Part shown: in pieces, positions 8,053-17,419 of the stretch
How the letters are laid out: each line of letters starts with the position of its first letter
Numbering within the stretch: the stretch's first letter is position 1
Assembly: GCA_947573795.1 (NCBI GenBank)
Contig: CANPHE010000008.1
Location: forward strand, 1 to 64,000
DNA length: 64,000 nt
Direction: 5' to 3'
From: an uncultured Alistipes sp.
GTDB lineage: Bacteria; Bacteroidota; Bacteroidia; Bacteroidales; Rikenellaceae
Position numbers and translations under genes: made by a program
Notes under the pieces: model-generated
The model's database searches: none
What the model saw: the letters and a program-made list of their open reading frames with translations, nothing else
What the model was told of the DNA's origin: nothing

Positions 8053-9173
8053 CGATTCAATATTTGGCGGGCCAGCGACTCCATGAAGCCGATGCCCGTA
8101 TGTATGGCTCCCTCGTCGGGAGCGAATGTCGCCGTGTGGGGACGTCCGGCCGCTGCGCCGACTCCCAGGCGATAGAACAGCGACGCATAGCGCTGCGTGT
8201 AGAATCCGAAATCCTCGGCCGTGGTGCGCAGCGGAAGCATCTCGACGCCGAGCCCCTGTTCGCGGGCCATAGCCACGGCCTGCTCGACCAACGCGGGATC
8301 GTTCACCACGCAGGGATATCCGCGGCCGATATCCACCTGTGTCCGCACGCCGTGACGGGCATCCGTCGCTGCGGCCAACGCCTCGATCGTTCCGTACAGC
8401 GCCCTCCGACGCGCTTCGTCGAAGGTGCGCAACGTACCTTCGAGACGGGTTTCATCCGGTATGATGTTGGTCGCGCCCCCCGCCTCGATGCGACCGATCG
8501 AAAGGACGCATTCCGGATCGTTGAGCGCCAACAGTCCCGTAACGAGCTCCGCCGTCGCAGCCACGGGATCGTGCAACTGGGCCCTCAACGCACCGTGGCC
8601 CCCCTTGCCGCAGACCCGGAAGCGCAGTTCGTCGCTCGCAGCCATGTATTTCCCGGCACGGAATCCCAGCGTGCCGACCGCTAACTGCGGTTCGACGTGT
8701 TCGCCGATGACGGCCCGCACGTCGTATCCGGCGAACGGATCCTCCTTCAGCACCAGCGAAGCACCCCCCGGGTTGCACTCCTCGCCAGGCTGGAAAAGTC
8801 CCAGGACCATGCCACGGAACGCGGAATCGGCGGCCAGTCGCAGCAGCACGCCGTAGAGCACCGCCGCATGGATGTCGTGGCCGCAGGCGTGCATCACCCC
8901 CGGTCGACGGGAGCACCACGGTGCATCGCTCCGCTCGTCGATCGGCAAGGCGTCGATATCGGCCCGCAGCACGACCGCCGTACGGTCGTCCGACCGGGTA
9001 TCGCGCCCGACGATCCGCGCCAGGACACCGGTTCGAGCCACCCGGCGGCACTCGATACCCGCAGCGCCGAGCTGCGCGGCGATGAAGTCGGCGGTCTCGT
9101 ACTCTCGGAACGAAAGTTCGGGATTCGCATGGAGGTGGCGGCGAAACGCTATGGGGGAAAGGTTGTTCGGCAT
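8049..9173 (-). CDS. M20D-family amidohydrolase
   Basis: A 374-residue metallohydrolase of the N-acyl-L-amino-acid amidohydrolase / IAA-amino-acid hydrolase type. Visible metal-site motifs are MHACGHDIHAA, GEECNPGG and TAEDFGFY, with a late histidine in GAIHTGIGF. It probably removes an acyl group from an N-acylated amino acid in the cytoplasm; the natural substrate is not predictable. It lies 7 bases after metF and overlaps rnr by 4 bases, so the three are one transcription unit. No signal peptide. Confidence 0.9.
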   Translation of the reverse strand: MPNNLSPIAFRRHLHANPELSFREYETADFIAAQLGAAGIECRRVARTGVLARIVGRDTRSDDRTAVVLRADIDALPIDERSDAPWCSRRPGVMHACGHDIHAAVLYGVLLRLAADSAFRGMVLGLFQPGEECNPGGASLVLKEDPFAGYDVRAVIGEHVEPQLAVGTLGFRAGKYMAASDELRFRVCGKGGHGALRAQLHDPVAATAELVTGLLALNDPECVLSIGRIEAGGATNIIPDETRLEGTLRTFDEARRRALYGTIEALAAATDARHGVRTQVDIGRGYPCVVNDPALVEQAVAMAREQGLGVEMLPLRTTAEDFGFYTQRYASLFYRLGVGAAAGRPHTATFAPDEGAIHTGIGFMESLARQILNR

Positions 9174-9180
9174 GATGCGG

Positions 9181-10146
9181 TCAGAATACGGTTCGGGCGA
9201 TTTCGATGATGTTTTCGGCCTTGCCCATCGGATAGTAATGGAGCACGGGCACCCCCGCGGCGATCAGTTCGCGACTCTGGGCGATGGCCCACTCGGTGCC
9301 GATGCGCCGCACGGCGGCTTTGTCGTCGGCATGAGAGAGCACCTCGCGCCGCAGCTCCTCGGGGATATGGCATCCGAAGGTCTCGGGCAGCAGCGTAAGG
9401 TGGCGCACCGTGGCCAGGGGCTTGATGCCGGGGATGATCGGCACGCCGATACCCGCCGCGCGGCAGCGGGCCACGAAGTCGAAGAACCGCGCATTATCAT
9501 AGAACAGCTGCGTGACGACGTATTCGGCCCCGGCGTCGACCTTGACTTTGAGCGCCCGGATATCGGCCTCGGGCGAGAGGGCATCCTCGTGGGTTTCGGG
9601 ATATCCGGCCACGCCGATCGAGAAGCGCGAATGGTGGCACACCTCGACCTCACCGTCGACGAACTCGCCGCGGTTCATCGCCGCGATCTGCCGCACGAGG
9701 TCCGCAGCGTGGGCATGTCCCTGGGGATGAGGCATGAAAACCTTCTCGTTCTGCGACTTGTCGCCCCTGAGCGCCAATACGTTGTGCAACCCGAGGAAAT
9801 CCATGTCGATCAACGCGTCCTCGATATCGTATTTCGACAGGCCGCCGCAGATCAGATGCGGCACGACCTCGACGCCGTAGCGAGACTGAATAGCAGCCGA
9901 GATACCCACGGTGCCGGGACGGCGACGCACGACGTGCCATTCCATGCCTCCGTCCTCGCGCAAGGTCTGTTTGATCCCCTCGCGGTGGAAAGTGACGTTG
10001 ATATAGGCCGGATCGAACTCCATCAGGGGGTCGATCGCCGCGAAGACGCCGCCCATGCCGTCGCCTTTGAGCGGCGGCAGCAGTTCGAAGGCGAAACGCG
10101 TGCGTTTCGCGGCGATGGCTTCCTGGATAATATCGGTGACGTTCAT
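9181..10146 (-). CDS. metF: Methylenetetrahydrofolate reductase
   Basis: A 321-residue flavoprotein that reduces 5,10-methylene-THF to 5-methyl-THF, the methyl donor used by MetH. Family features: FELLPP with the catalytic glutamate, TQLFYDN, and PGIKPL. The length is typical. It is the first gene of the metF-M20-rnr operon. The neighbouring metH is on the same strand, separated by a 157-base spacer with a dispersed repeat. Confidence 0.95.
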   Translation of the reverse strand: MNVTDIIQEAIAAKRTRFAFELLPPLKGDGMGGVFAAIDPLMEFDPAYINVTFHREGIKQTLREDGGMEWHVVRRRPGTVGISAAIQSRYGVEVVPHLICGGLSKYDIEDALIDMDFLGLHNVLALRGDKSQNEKVFMPHPQGHAHAADLVRQIAAMNRGEFVDGEVEVCHHSRFSIGVAGYPETHEDALSPEADIRALKVKVDAGAEYVVTQLFYDNARFFDFVARCRAAGIGVPIIPGIKPLATVRHLTLLPETFGCHIPEELRREVLSHADDKAAVRRIGTEWAIAQSRELIAAGVPVLHYYPMGKAENIIEIARTVF

Positions 10147-10303
10147 TGAATTATCATGGTGTTATATATCATTTACCCGCATCAGTTTATCGACCTTGAT
10201 CGGAGCCGGGCCGGTCGAAGCCTCGCGGCCCCCGGTCGCGCTTACAAATCCGCCCCCTCGGAAGGGGCCTCGGACGTAGCCCTCAAAGGCAAAGCCGCAC
10301 CTC
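10147..10303. repeat. Dispersed intergenic repeat, family 1
   Basis: Spacer between metH and metF. It shares blocks with 14742-14860 and, in reverse, 18832-18925: CAGTTTATCGACC, GTCGAAGCCTCGCGGC, TTACAAATCCG, followed by a C-rich/G-rich inverted repeat (CCCCCTCGGAAGGGGCC). No clear metF promoter is visible here. Confidence 0.65.
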
Positions 10304-13300
10304 CTACATATTGTTCGGCAGCAGCTTTTTCAGCTCCTCGACCGTCGTGTTGCGGCGCCGGGCGTAATCCTCGGCCTGCTCGGCGGAAATAACTCCCACC
10401 GAAAAATACTCCGCATCGGCCAGCAGCAGTCCGCAGAGCGACTCTCCGGGGTCGATCATGCAGTTCTCCGTCAGACGCATGCCCGTGGTGATCCCGGCGG
10501 CCAGCAGGTCGAAGACCTCGCGTTTGAGCGTATGGTCGGGCGAGGCGGGATAGCCGAAGGCCATGCGCTTGCCCCGGTACTCGCCGCGGATGATCTGCTG
10601 CGGCGAGAGGGGTTCTCCCGTCTCGTAGCCCCACATCCGACGCCGTACGAATGCGTGTACCGCTTCGGCGAAGGCCTCGGTCAGGCGGTCGGCCAGCAAC
10701 TTGGCCATGATGGCCGAATAGTCGTCGCCTTCGGTGCGGAACTTCTCGGCCAAAGTCTTCAGGCCGATGCCGGCCGTCACGGCGAAGCACCCCACGTAAT
10801 CGTCCTGCGCAGCGAGGAAGTCGGCAAGCGAACGGTTCGCGACGCCGCGCGTCTGGTTGCGCAACATCGGCAGCCGCTTTTCGCGCCCCTTGGCGTCCGT
10901 CACCACGATATCGTCGCCCTCGGCCCGCGCGGGAAAAATCCCCACGACGGCTTGCAGCGTGAGCAGCCGTTCTTCGCCGAGGCGTGCGAGCAGACGTTGC
11001 GCGTCGTCGAAGAGCTTGCGGGCCTCGGCCCCTTTCTCGGGATGCTCCAGAATCTCGGGATAGCGTCCCTTCAGCCCCCATGCGGGGAAGAAGAAATTCC
11101 AGTCGATGAAGGGCACGACGTCGGCGATATCGAAGTCGGGGAAGACCATGCGGGCCGGGTGACGCGGTACGACGGGCTCGTGCGCCGGCAGCTCCGCACG
11201 CGAAGCGCGGGCTTCGGCGAGCGGCACCAGGTCGCGCGACTGCACGCTGCGGGCATATCCCTCGCGCAGGGATTGCTGCGCAGCCTCCACCTCAGCCACG
11301 TAGCGGCCGCTGTCCGGACCGAGCAGCCGCGCGAGAATCTGCGTATTGCGGCTGGCATCGGCCGAATGGATCACCGCGCCGGAGTAGACCGGGGCGATCT
11401 TCACGGCCGTATGCAGATCGGAGGTCGTGGCGCCGCCGATAATGACCGGGATGCGCAGACCTCGCCGCTCCAGCTCCTCGCAGACACGGATCATCTCATC
11501 GAGCGACGGGGTGATCAACCCGCTCAGGCAGATGCACTGCACGCCGCGGGCTACGGCTTCGTCGACGATCCGCTGCGGCTCGACCATCACCCCGAGGTCG
11601 ATGATCTCGTAGCCGTTGCAGGCCATGACCACCGAAACGATATTCTTGCCGATATCGTGCACGTCGCCCTTCACGGTGGCGATCAACACCCGGCCCGCCG
11701 AACGGGAGGCCGAAGCGGCGCCCTGTTCTATATAAGGTGTCAGCGCCGCCACGGCGCGTTTCATCACGCGGGCCGTCTTCACCACCTGCGGAAGGAACAT
11801 CTTGCCCTCGCCAAAAAGCACCCCGACGCGCTCCATGGAGGGCATCAACAGCTTCTCGATCACCGCCATCGGGCTTTCCAGCTCGCGGTAGCCCTCTAAG
11901 GCATCTGCCTCGATATGATCGCCGATGCCCTTGAGCATGGCGTAGTCGATCCGCTGCGCGAGCGGCTCCCCGCGCCACGCATCGGGTGCCTGGGGGTGCT
12001 CCGCAGCGGTCGTACGCACCTGCTGGGCGTATTCGGCCAGGCGCTCGGCGGCATCCGCCCGGCGGCAGAGGATCGCATCCTCGACCCGTTCGAGCAATTC
12101 GGGCTCGATATCGCTGTAGACCTTGAGCATCTGCGGATTGACGATACCCATGTCCATCCCCGCCCGGATAGCATGGTAGAGGAACGCCGAGTGCATCGCC
12201 TCGCGCACGGCGTTGTTGCCGCGGAAGGCGAACGAAAGGTTCGAAACCCCGCCCGAGACCTTCGCGTGGGGCAGGTTCCGGCGGATCCAGCGCGTCGCGT
12301 CGATGAAGGCCTTGGCGTAGCCATCGTGCTCGGGGATACCCGTGGCGATGGCCAGAATATTGGGGTCGAAAACGATATCCTCGGGCGGGAAACCGGCATC
12401 GGTCAGCAGCCGGTAGGCACGCTCGGCCACCTCGATCTTACGCTCGAAGGTGTCGGCCTGCCCCCGCTCGTCGAAGAGCATCACCACCGCCGCGGCGCCG
12501 TAGCGCCGGATCTCGGCGGCTCGGCGCAGGAACTCCGCCTCGCCCTCCTTGAGCGATATGGAGTTGACCACGGCCTTGCCCTGCGTGACCTCCAGCCCCG
12601 CCACGATCGTCTCCCAAGCAGAAGAATCGATCATCGTCGGCACGCGGGCGATCTCCGGCTCGGAGGCCATCAGATTGAGGAACGTGCGCATAGCCGCGGG
12701 ACCGTCGATCAATCCGTCGTCCATACAGACGTCGACGATCTGCGCCCCGGCTTCGACCTGGGCGCGGGCCACCGAGAGGGCCTGTTCGTAATCCCCCTCG
12801 CGGATCAGCCGGGCGAATTTCGCCGAACCGGCCACGTTCGTACGCTCGCCGACATTGACGAAATTGGCCTCGGGAACGACCGCCAGCGGCTCCAGACCGC
12901 TGAGCGTCGTGCGATGCCGCGCCTCGGGCAGCGGACGGGGCGCATACTGTGGAGCGATCTTCGCCAGTTCGTAGATATGCGCGGGAGTCGTGCCGCAACA
13001 GCCGCCGACGATGTTTATCAATCCGCGGCGCATGTACTCGCCGACATCCGCGGCGAACATCTCCGGAGTCTCGTCGTAGCCGCCCATGACGTTCGGCAGC
13101 CCCGCATTGGGATGCGCCGAGATGCGGGTTTCGGCCACGGCGGCCAGCCGTTCGAGGTAAGGCAGCAATTGTTTGGCCCCGTAGGCGCAGTTGAACCCGA
13201 TCGAGAGCAGCCGGGCATGGGACATCGAGGCACAGAAAGCCTCGACGGTCTGACCCGAGAGCGTACGGCCGCTGGCGTCGGCCAGCGTTCCGGATACCAT

Positions 13301-13918
13301 CGTCGGAATTTCACGCCCCAGCCGCTCGGCCAGAGCATCGACGGCATAGAGCGCCGCCTTGGCGTTGAGCGTATCGAAAACGGTCTCGATCAGCAGGATA
13401 TCGGCACCTCCGTCCAGCAGCCCCCGGGCCTGGTCGGTATAGGCGTCGACCAACTGGCGGAAGGTGATCTCGCGCGCCGCGGGGTCGGCGACGTCGGACG
13501 ACATGGAGGCCGTGCGGTTCGTCGGGCCCATCGATCCCGCGACGAAACGGGGTTTCTGCGGATTGCGCGCCGTGAAAGCATCGGCGGCCTCCCGCGCTAC
13601 GGCTGCCGCCGCGCGGGCGAGTTCGTAGGCGGCCGCTTCCAGCCCGTAGTCGCGCAGCGATATGGCGTTGGCGTTGAACGAATCGGTCTCGATGATATCG
13701 GCACCCGCCGCGAGGTATCGTTCGTGAATCTCCCGCACGACGTCGGGCCGCGTGAGGGCCAACAGTTCGTTACAGCCGCGCAATTGTCCCACCAGGTCGC
13801 GGAACCGGTCGCCCCGGTAGTCCTCCTCCCGGAGTCCGTAGCCCTGGACCATCGTGCCGAAACCGCCGTCGAGCAGCAGGATACGCTGCGCAAGCAGCTC
13901 GTTCAGATCGTATTTCAT
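10304..13918 (-). CDS. metH: Cobalamin-dependent methionine synthase
   Basis: A 1204-residue, full-length modular enzyme that transfers methyl from 5-methyl-THF to homocysteine through cobalamin. Order: homocysteine/zinc domain with the Cys ligands in GFNCAYG and GGCCGTTP; pterin domain (NVGERTNVAG); cobalamin-binding domain with the DxHxxG motif in GDVHDIGKNI; and an AdoMet reactivation domain with RGEYRGKRMAFGYP. The start is the ATG at 13918, where homology begins (MKYDLNELLAQRILLLDGG); the frame is open further upstream but there it overlaps the cyclase gene. It overlaps that gene's stop by 4 bases. Confidence 0.97.
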   Translation of the reverse strand: MKYDLNELLAQRILLLDGGFGTMVQGYGLREEDYRGDRFRDLVGQLRGCNELLALTRPDVVREIHERYLAAGADIIETDSFNANAISLRDYGLEAAAYELARAAAAVAREAADAFTARNPQKPRFVAGSMGPTNRTASMSSDVADPAAREITFRQLVDAYTDQARGLLDGGADILLIETVFDTLNAKAALYAVDALAERLGREIPTMVSGTLADASGRTLSGQTVEAFCASMSHARLLSIGFNCAYGAKQLLPYLERLAAVAETRISAHPNAGLPNVMGGYDETPEMFAADVGEYMRRGLINIVGGCCGTTPAHIYELAKIAPQYAPRPLPEARHRTTLSGLEPLAVVPEANFVNVGERTNVAGSAKFARLIREGDYEQALSVARAQVEAGAQIVDVCMDDGLIDGPAAMRTFLNLMASEPEIARVPTMIDSSAWETIVAGLEVTQGKAVVNSISLKEGEAEFLRRAAEIRRYGAAAVVMLFDERGQADTFERKIEVAERAYRLLTDAGFPPEDIVFDPNILAIATGIPEHDGYAKAFIDATRWIRRNLPHAKVSGGVSNLSFAFRGNNAVREAMHSAFLYHAIRAGMDMGIVNPQMLKVYSDIEPELLERVEDAILCRRADAAERLAEYAQQVRTTAAEHPQAPDAWRGEPLAQRIDYAMLKGIGDHIEADALEGYRELESPMAVIEKLLMPSMERVGVLFGEGKMFLPQVVKTARVMKRAVAALTPYIEQGAASASRSAGRVLIATVKGDVHDIGKNIVSVVMACNGYEIIDLGVMVEPQRIVDEAVARGVQCICLSGLITPSLDEMIRVCEELERRGLRIPVIIGGATTSDLHTAVKIAPVYSGAVIHSADASRNTQILARLLGPDSGRYVAEVEAAQQSLREGYARSVQSRDLVPLAEARASRAELPAHEPVVPRHPARMVFPDFDIADVVPFIDWNFFFPAWGLKGRYPEILEHPEKGAEARKLFDDAQRLLARLGEERLLTLQAVVGIFPARAEGDDIVVTDAKGREKRLPMLRNQTRGVANRSLADFLAAQDDYVGCFAVTAGIGLKTLAEKFRTEGDDYSAIMAKLLADRLTEAFAEAVHAFVRRRMWGYETGEPLSPQQIIRGEYRGKRMAFGYPASPDHTLKREVFDLLAAGITTGMRLTENCMIDPGESLCGLLLADAEYFSVGVISAEQAEDYARRRNTTVEELKKLLPNNM

Positions 13919-14721
13919 GGTTCGATAAGTTCTATTTCGAAGAGTTTGGGCCAGTTCTTGCCCGTCACGAAGATGCGCCCCGCCGCAGCGTCGTAGGCGA
14001 TACCGTTCAGCACGTCGGTATCGGGCTCCCGATCGCTCTCGGGAAGCAGCCCCGCAAGGTCGATGATCGCATCGACGACGCCCGTCGCCGGATCGATCCG
14101 CACGATGCGGTCCGTCGTGTAGACATTGGCCCAGATGCGGCCGTCGATCCACTCCAGTTCGTTGAGATAGGGGACCGGATGCCCCTCGCACGTCACCGTG
14201 ATGCGCCCCTCGCGGCGAAAGGTCTCGGGGTCGACCGTATGGATCGAGGCCGTACCGTCGGACATGTAGAGTTTCCGGCCGTCGGTCGTCAAGCCCCACC
14301 CTTCGCCCGGATAGCGGTGGTCGCGCAGCTTGCGGCCCGTCGCGGCGTCGTAGACGTGCGCCGTATTGGACTGCCAGGTGAGCTGATACAGCTTGCCGTC
14401 GAGCAGCGCGATCCCCTCGCCGAACTCCGAGCGGGGCAGGCTCGCGACGACCTCGTTGCGGCCCGTCGCCAGGTCGGTCCGCCGAACGATCGAACGTCCG
14501 TGCTGCCCGGTGCCTTCCCACATCACCCCGTCGACGAACTGCAATCCCTGGGTGTAATCGGTCGTCGGATGGGGATAGACCGCCTTGACGCGGTAGGAAT
14601 AGATTTTCGGAGCGACGCTCTGTGCGGCGACGGTCTGCTGCCGCGCACCGGAGCGGGAAGCGCTGGCGCCGCATGCCGTCGCAAGCAGCACGGCGAGCGT
14701 GAGTATCGGAATCGTTCGCAT
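13915..14721 (-). CDS. Glutaminyl-peptide cyclotransferase, lipoprotein
   Basis: A 268-residue protein of the glutamine cyclotransferase (five-bladed propeller) family, which converts N-terminal Gln to pyroglutamate. The start at 14721 gives a lipoprotein signal, MRTIPILTLAVLLATACG, so it is exported. Propeller motifs include TQGLQFVDGVMWEGTG, GEGIALLDGKLY, LNELEWIDGRIWAN and LNGIAYD. It is the first gene of an operon with metH (4-base overlap); a functional link is not obvious. A minus-strand -7 element lies at 14894-14901. Confidence 0.9.
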   Translation of the reverse strand: MRTIPILTLAVLLATACGASASRSGARQQTVAAQSVAPKIYSYRVKAVYPHPTTDYTQGLQFVDGVMWEGTGQHGRSIVRRTDLATGRNEVVASLPRSEFGEGIALLDGKLYQLTWQSNTAHVYDAATGRKLRDHRYPGEGWGLTTDGRKLYMSDGTASIHTVDPETFRREGRITVTCEGHPVPYLNELEWIDGRIWANVYTTDRIVRIDPATGVVDAIIDLAGLLPESDREPDTDVLNGIAYDAAAGRIFVTGKNWPKLFEIELIEP

Positions 14722-14828
14722 TCGGTTTCGTGAATAATGGCTCTTCATCGGTTTATCGACTGCATGTTTACTTCGGGAAGTCGAAGCCTCGCAGCCTCCG
14801 GCTGCATTTACAAATCCGACCCACCCCT

Positions 14829-14852
14829 AAATCCCCTCCTCGGAGGGGATTT
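14829..14852. repeat. 24-base palindrome in family 1 repeat
   Basis: Perfect inverted repeat AAATCCCCTCC-TC-GGAGGGGATTT. It sits inside a longer dispersed repeat (about 14742-14860) in the 5' leader of the cyclase-metH transcript. Copies of the palindrome with one change are at 16664-16687 and 63429-63452. Confidence 0.85.
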
Positions 14853-14893
14853 GCCCGGAACGCCCCGCAAGGTTTATCCGGATAATTATCCTG

Positions 14894-14901
14894 CAAAGGT
14901 A
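14894..14901 (-). promoter_or_regulatory. Promoter -7 element, cyclase-metH operon
   Basis: TACCTTTG on the minus strand, a full match to TAnnTTTG. No clean -33 TTTG. A 12-base palindrome TTATCCGGATAA (14874-14885) lies about where transcription would start and could be an operator. Confidence 0.6.
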
Positions 14902-14993
14902 CGAAAGACAATCAAGAATCAAGAATATTCGGCGCACGAAATGCGTGCCCGTATTTTAAAAGAGGTCCGACAACGGGGTTTTTCTACGCAGGA

Positions 14994-15025
14994 TTTGCGC
15001 CGCACGGAATATTTTCGTACCTTTG
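14994..15025 (+). promoter_or_regulatory. Promoter of tig
   Basis: TTTG (14994-14997), 20 bases, then TACCTTTG (15018-15025), a full Bacteroidota-type promoter. The ATG of tig is 48 bases downstream. Confidence 0.8.
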
Positions 15026-15073
15026 CCAGCCGATTATCGCTTCGGAAACGAATGATTACAAACAGATAAAATT

Positions 15074-16399
15074 ATGAAAATCGTAAGAGAACAACGCGAG
15101 GAGAACAATTCGCTGCTCCGCGTCACGGTAGGCGAAGAAGACTATCGCGAAGCCGTCGAGAAGTCGCTGCGCGACTACCGCCGCAAGGCCAACATCCCCG
15201 GATTCCGTCCCGGCATGGTTCCGATGGGCATCATCAAGAAGATGTACGGAAAGGGCGTGCTGGCCGAGCAGGCCTACCGCACGGCTTCGAACTCCGCATT
15301 CGAATACCTCCAGAAGGAGAACATCGACTACCTGGGCGACGTCATCCCGTCGGAGGAGCAGGGCGACTTCGATTTCGAGAACGGCACCGAGTTCGAATTC
15401 GTGTTCGAGATCGGCGAGGCTCCCGAGATCAAACTCGACCTCTCGGAGAAGGACAAGCTCACCTACAACGCCATCAAGATCGACGAGAAGATGCACGGCG
15501 ACTACCGTTCGAACTTCCTGCGCCGCTTCGGCCGTCTGGTCGACGCCGAGGAGGTGACTTCGGACGAGGCGCTGTCGGTAACGCTCGACAACGGCGAGAT
15601 GAACATCGCCGACGCATACGTCGGTCTGATCTCCATGTCGGAGGAGGAGCGTAAGCCCTTCATCGGCCAGAAGGTCGGCTACAAGACCACGGTCAACGTC
15701 AACGAACTCTACAAGAACCCGTCGCAGCGTGCCGCCGTGCTCCAGGTCAAGGAGAACGAGCTGGAGGGCATCAACCCCGAATTCACGCTCGAGATCACCA
15801 AGATCCGCAAGTTCGCCGAGCCGGAGATCAACGAGGAGTTCTTCAAGATGGCCTTCCCCGCGGGCGACGTCACGACGGCCGAGGCCTTCGAGCAGTTCAT
15901 CGACGCACAGATCGGCGCCGAGCTGCGTCGTGAGAGCGACTACCTCTTCACGCTGCAACTGCGCGACTACCTGGTGAAGAAAGCCGACCTGAAGATGCCC
16001 GCAGCATTCCTCAAACGTTGGCTCTACACGATCAACGAGGGCAAATTCTCGATGGAGGATATCGAGAAGGATTTCGACCAGTTCTTGAAGATGTTCACCT
16101 GGAACTACCTCCAGAAACATTTCATCAAGCAGGACAACCTCACCGTCACGAAGGAGGAGGCCCAGGCCGAAGCCAAGGCGCTGGCCGCAGCCCAGTTCGC
16201 CCAGTACGGCATGCCCGCCGCTCCGGACGATATGCTGGCCGGTTATGCCGAGAAGATCCTCGCCGAGAAGGAGCAGGGTCAGAAGATCTACGAGAAGCTC
16301 TACGAGGTGAAGGTCGTCGAGGATGTGAAATCGAAGATCAAGGTAACGGAGAAAGCGATCTCGGCCGACGATTTCGCCAAAATGGCCAAAGAGCTTTAG
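15074..16399 (+). CDS. tig: Trigger factor chaperone
   Basis: A 441-residue ribosome-associated folding chaperone. The N-terminal domain carries the ribosome-docking signature in GFRPGMVPMGIIKKMYG. The middle is the FKBP-like region and the remainder the helical substrate-binding arms, ending in a lysine-rich amphipathic stretch. The order tig-clpP-clpX is the classic one, but here a 351-base spacer with its own -7 element separates tig from clpP. A good promoter lies at 14994-15025. Confidence 0.95.
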   Translation: MKIVREQREENNSLLRVTVGEEDYREAVEKSLRDYRRKANIPGFRPGMVPMGIIKKMYGKGVLAEQAYRTASNSAFEYLQKENIDYLGDVIPSEEQGDFDFENGTEFEFVFEIGEAPEIKLDLSEKDKLTYNAIKIDEKMHGDYRSNFLRRFGRLVDAEEVTSDEALSVTLDNGEMNIADAYVGLISMSEEERKPFIGQKVGYKTTVNVNELYKNPSQRAAVLQVKENELEGINPEFTLEITKIRKFAEPEINEEFFKMAFPAGDVTTAEAFEQFIDAQIGAELRRESDYLFTLQLRDYLVKKADLKMPAAFLKRWLYTINEGKFSMEDIEKDFDQFLKMFTWNYLQKHFIKQDNLTVTKEEAQAEAKALAAAQFAQYGMPAAPDDMLAGYAEKILAEKEQGQKIYEKLYEVKVVEDVKSKIKVTEKAISADDFAKMAKEL

Positions 16400-16750
16400 A
16401 AACCGTCCGAATTTGTTCGGGGAATCGCCTCGGATTTGCTTTTTAGATCGCCTTCGGCAATGAATGCAGCAAAAAGAGAAACTCATTCATTCCAAAAGGA
16501 ATAAAAAGATAAAATATTTTCCGGAGAGTTTCTCGATATTTGCGGAAAAAAACGTACCTTTGGACTTTGCAGGCGTGATGTTTGCAAAGTCCTTTTCGTA
16601 ATAACGGACCCAAGGTACGGAATTACCAATCGTATACACCGACGGCACGACGGTTCGCTCCCGAAATCCGCTCCGAGGAGGGGATTTAAAGACCGCGAAA
16701 ACGATTGCCGACCGAAAACGGGATACATTAAAAAGGAAATATTACCCATT
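16400..16750 (+). promoter_or_regulatory. clpP leader: -7 element, hairpin, palindrome
   Basis: No gene here. TACCTTTG (16555-16562) is a -7 element without a good -33. Directly on it begins a 10-bp perfect inverted repeat GGACTTTGCA/TGCAAAGTCC (16562-16571 and 16583-16592) followed by TTTT, which looks like an attenuator, a terminator or an operator. A copy of the AAATCC...GGATTT palindrome with one mismatch is at 16664-16687, 64 bases before the clpP ATG. Confidence 0.6.
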
Positions 16751-17419
16751 ATGTCCGAATTTGAAAAATACGCCCTCCGGCACCGCGGCATCAGCTCGCT
16801 GAAACTGCACGACTTCCGGTCGATCAGCGCCGCCTACGTGTCGCCGACGATCATCGAGGAACGTCAGTTGAACGTCGCCACGATGGATGTCTTCTCGCGG
16901 CTGATGATGGACCGCATCATCTTCCTCGGAGCGCCGATCTACGACGATGCAGCCAACATCATCCAGGCGCAGCTGCTCTTCCTCGAATCGGTCGATCCCG
17001 ATAAGGATATCCAGATCTACATCAACTCGCCCGGCGGTTCGGTATCGGCCGGACTGGGCATCTACGATACGATGCAGCTCGTAGGCTGCGACGTGGCGAC
17101 GATCTGCACGGGACTGGCCGCCTCGATGGGCGCCGTGCTGCTCACGGCGGGTGCCGCGGGCAAACGCTCGGCACTCCCCCACTCGCGCGTGATGATCCAC
17201 CAGCCGCTCGGCGGCGCCGAAGGCCAAGCCTCCGATATCGAGATCACGGCCCGCGAGATCATCAAGACCAAACACGAACTCTACGAGATACTCTCGAACC
17301 ATTCGGGCGTTCCGATCAAGAAGATCGAGAAGGACGCCGACCGCGATTACTGGCTCTCGGCCGCCGAAGCCCGCGATTACGGACTGATCGACGAAGTATT
17401 GACCAAACGCGAGAAATAA
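16751..17419 (+). CDS. clpP: ATP-dependent Clp protease proteolytic subunit
   Basis: A 222-residue serine peptidase that forms the tetradecameric chamber of ClpXP in the cytoplasm. The catalytic Ser lies in [11 protein letters not shown], the His in MIHQPLGG, and an Asp in the family position after DIEITAREI. The length is normal. Its stop TAA shares one base with the ATG of clpX (17419), so the two are translationally coupled. Confidence 0.97.
   Translation: MSEFEKYALRHRGISSLKLHDFRSISAAYVSPTIIEERQLNVATMDVFSRLMMDRIIFLGAPIYDDAANIIQAQLLFLESVDPDKDIQIYINSPGGSVSAGLGIYDTMQLVGCDVATICTGLAASMGAVLLTAGAAGKRSALPHSRVMIHQPLGGAEGQASDIEITAREIIKTKHELYEILSNHSGVPIKKIEKDADRDYWLSAAEARDYGLIDEVLTKREK

Noticed and set aside
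10304..14674. A single 1456-residue frame through metH and beyond its start
   Set aside because: The part upstream of 13918 overlaps the glutaminyl cyclase gene in another frame and has no MetH homology. The ATG at 13918 begins the homocysteine-binding domain.
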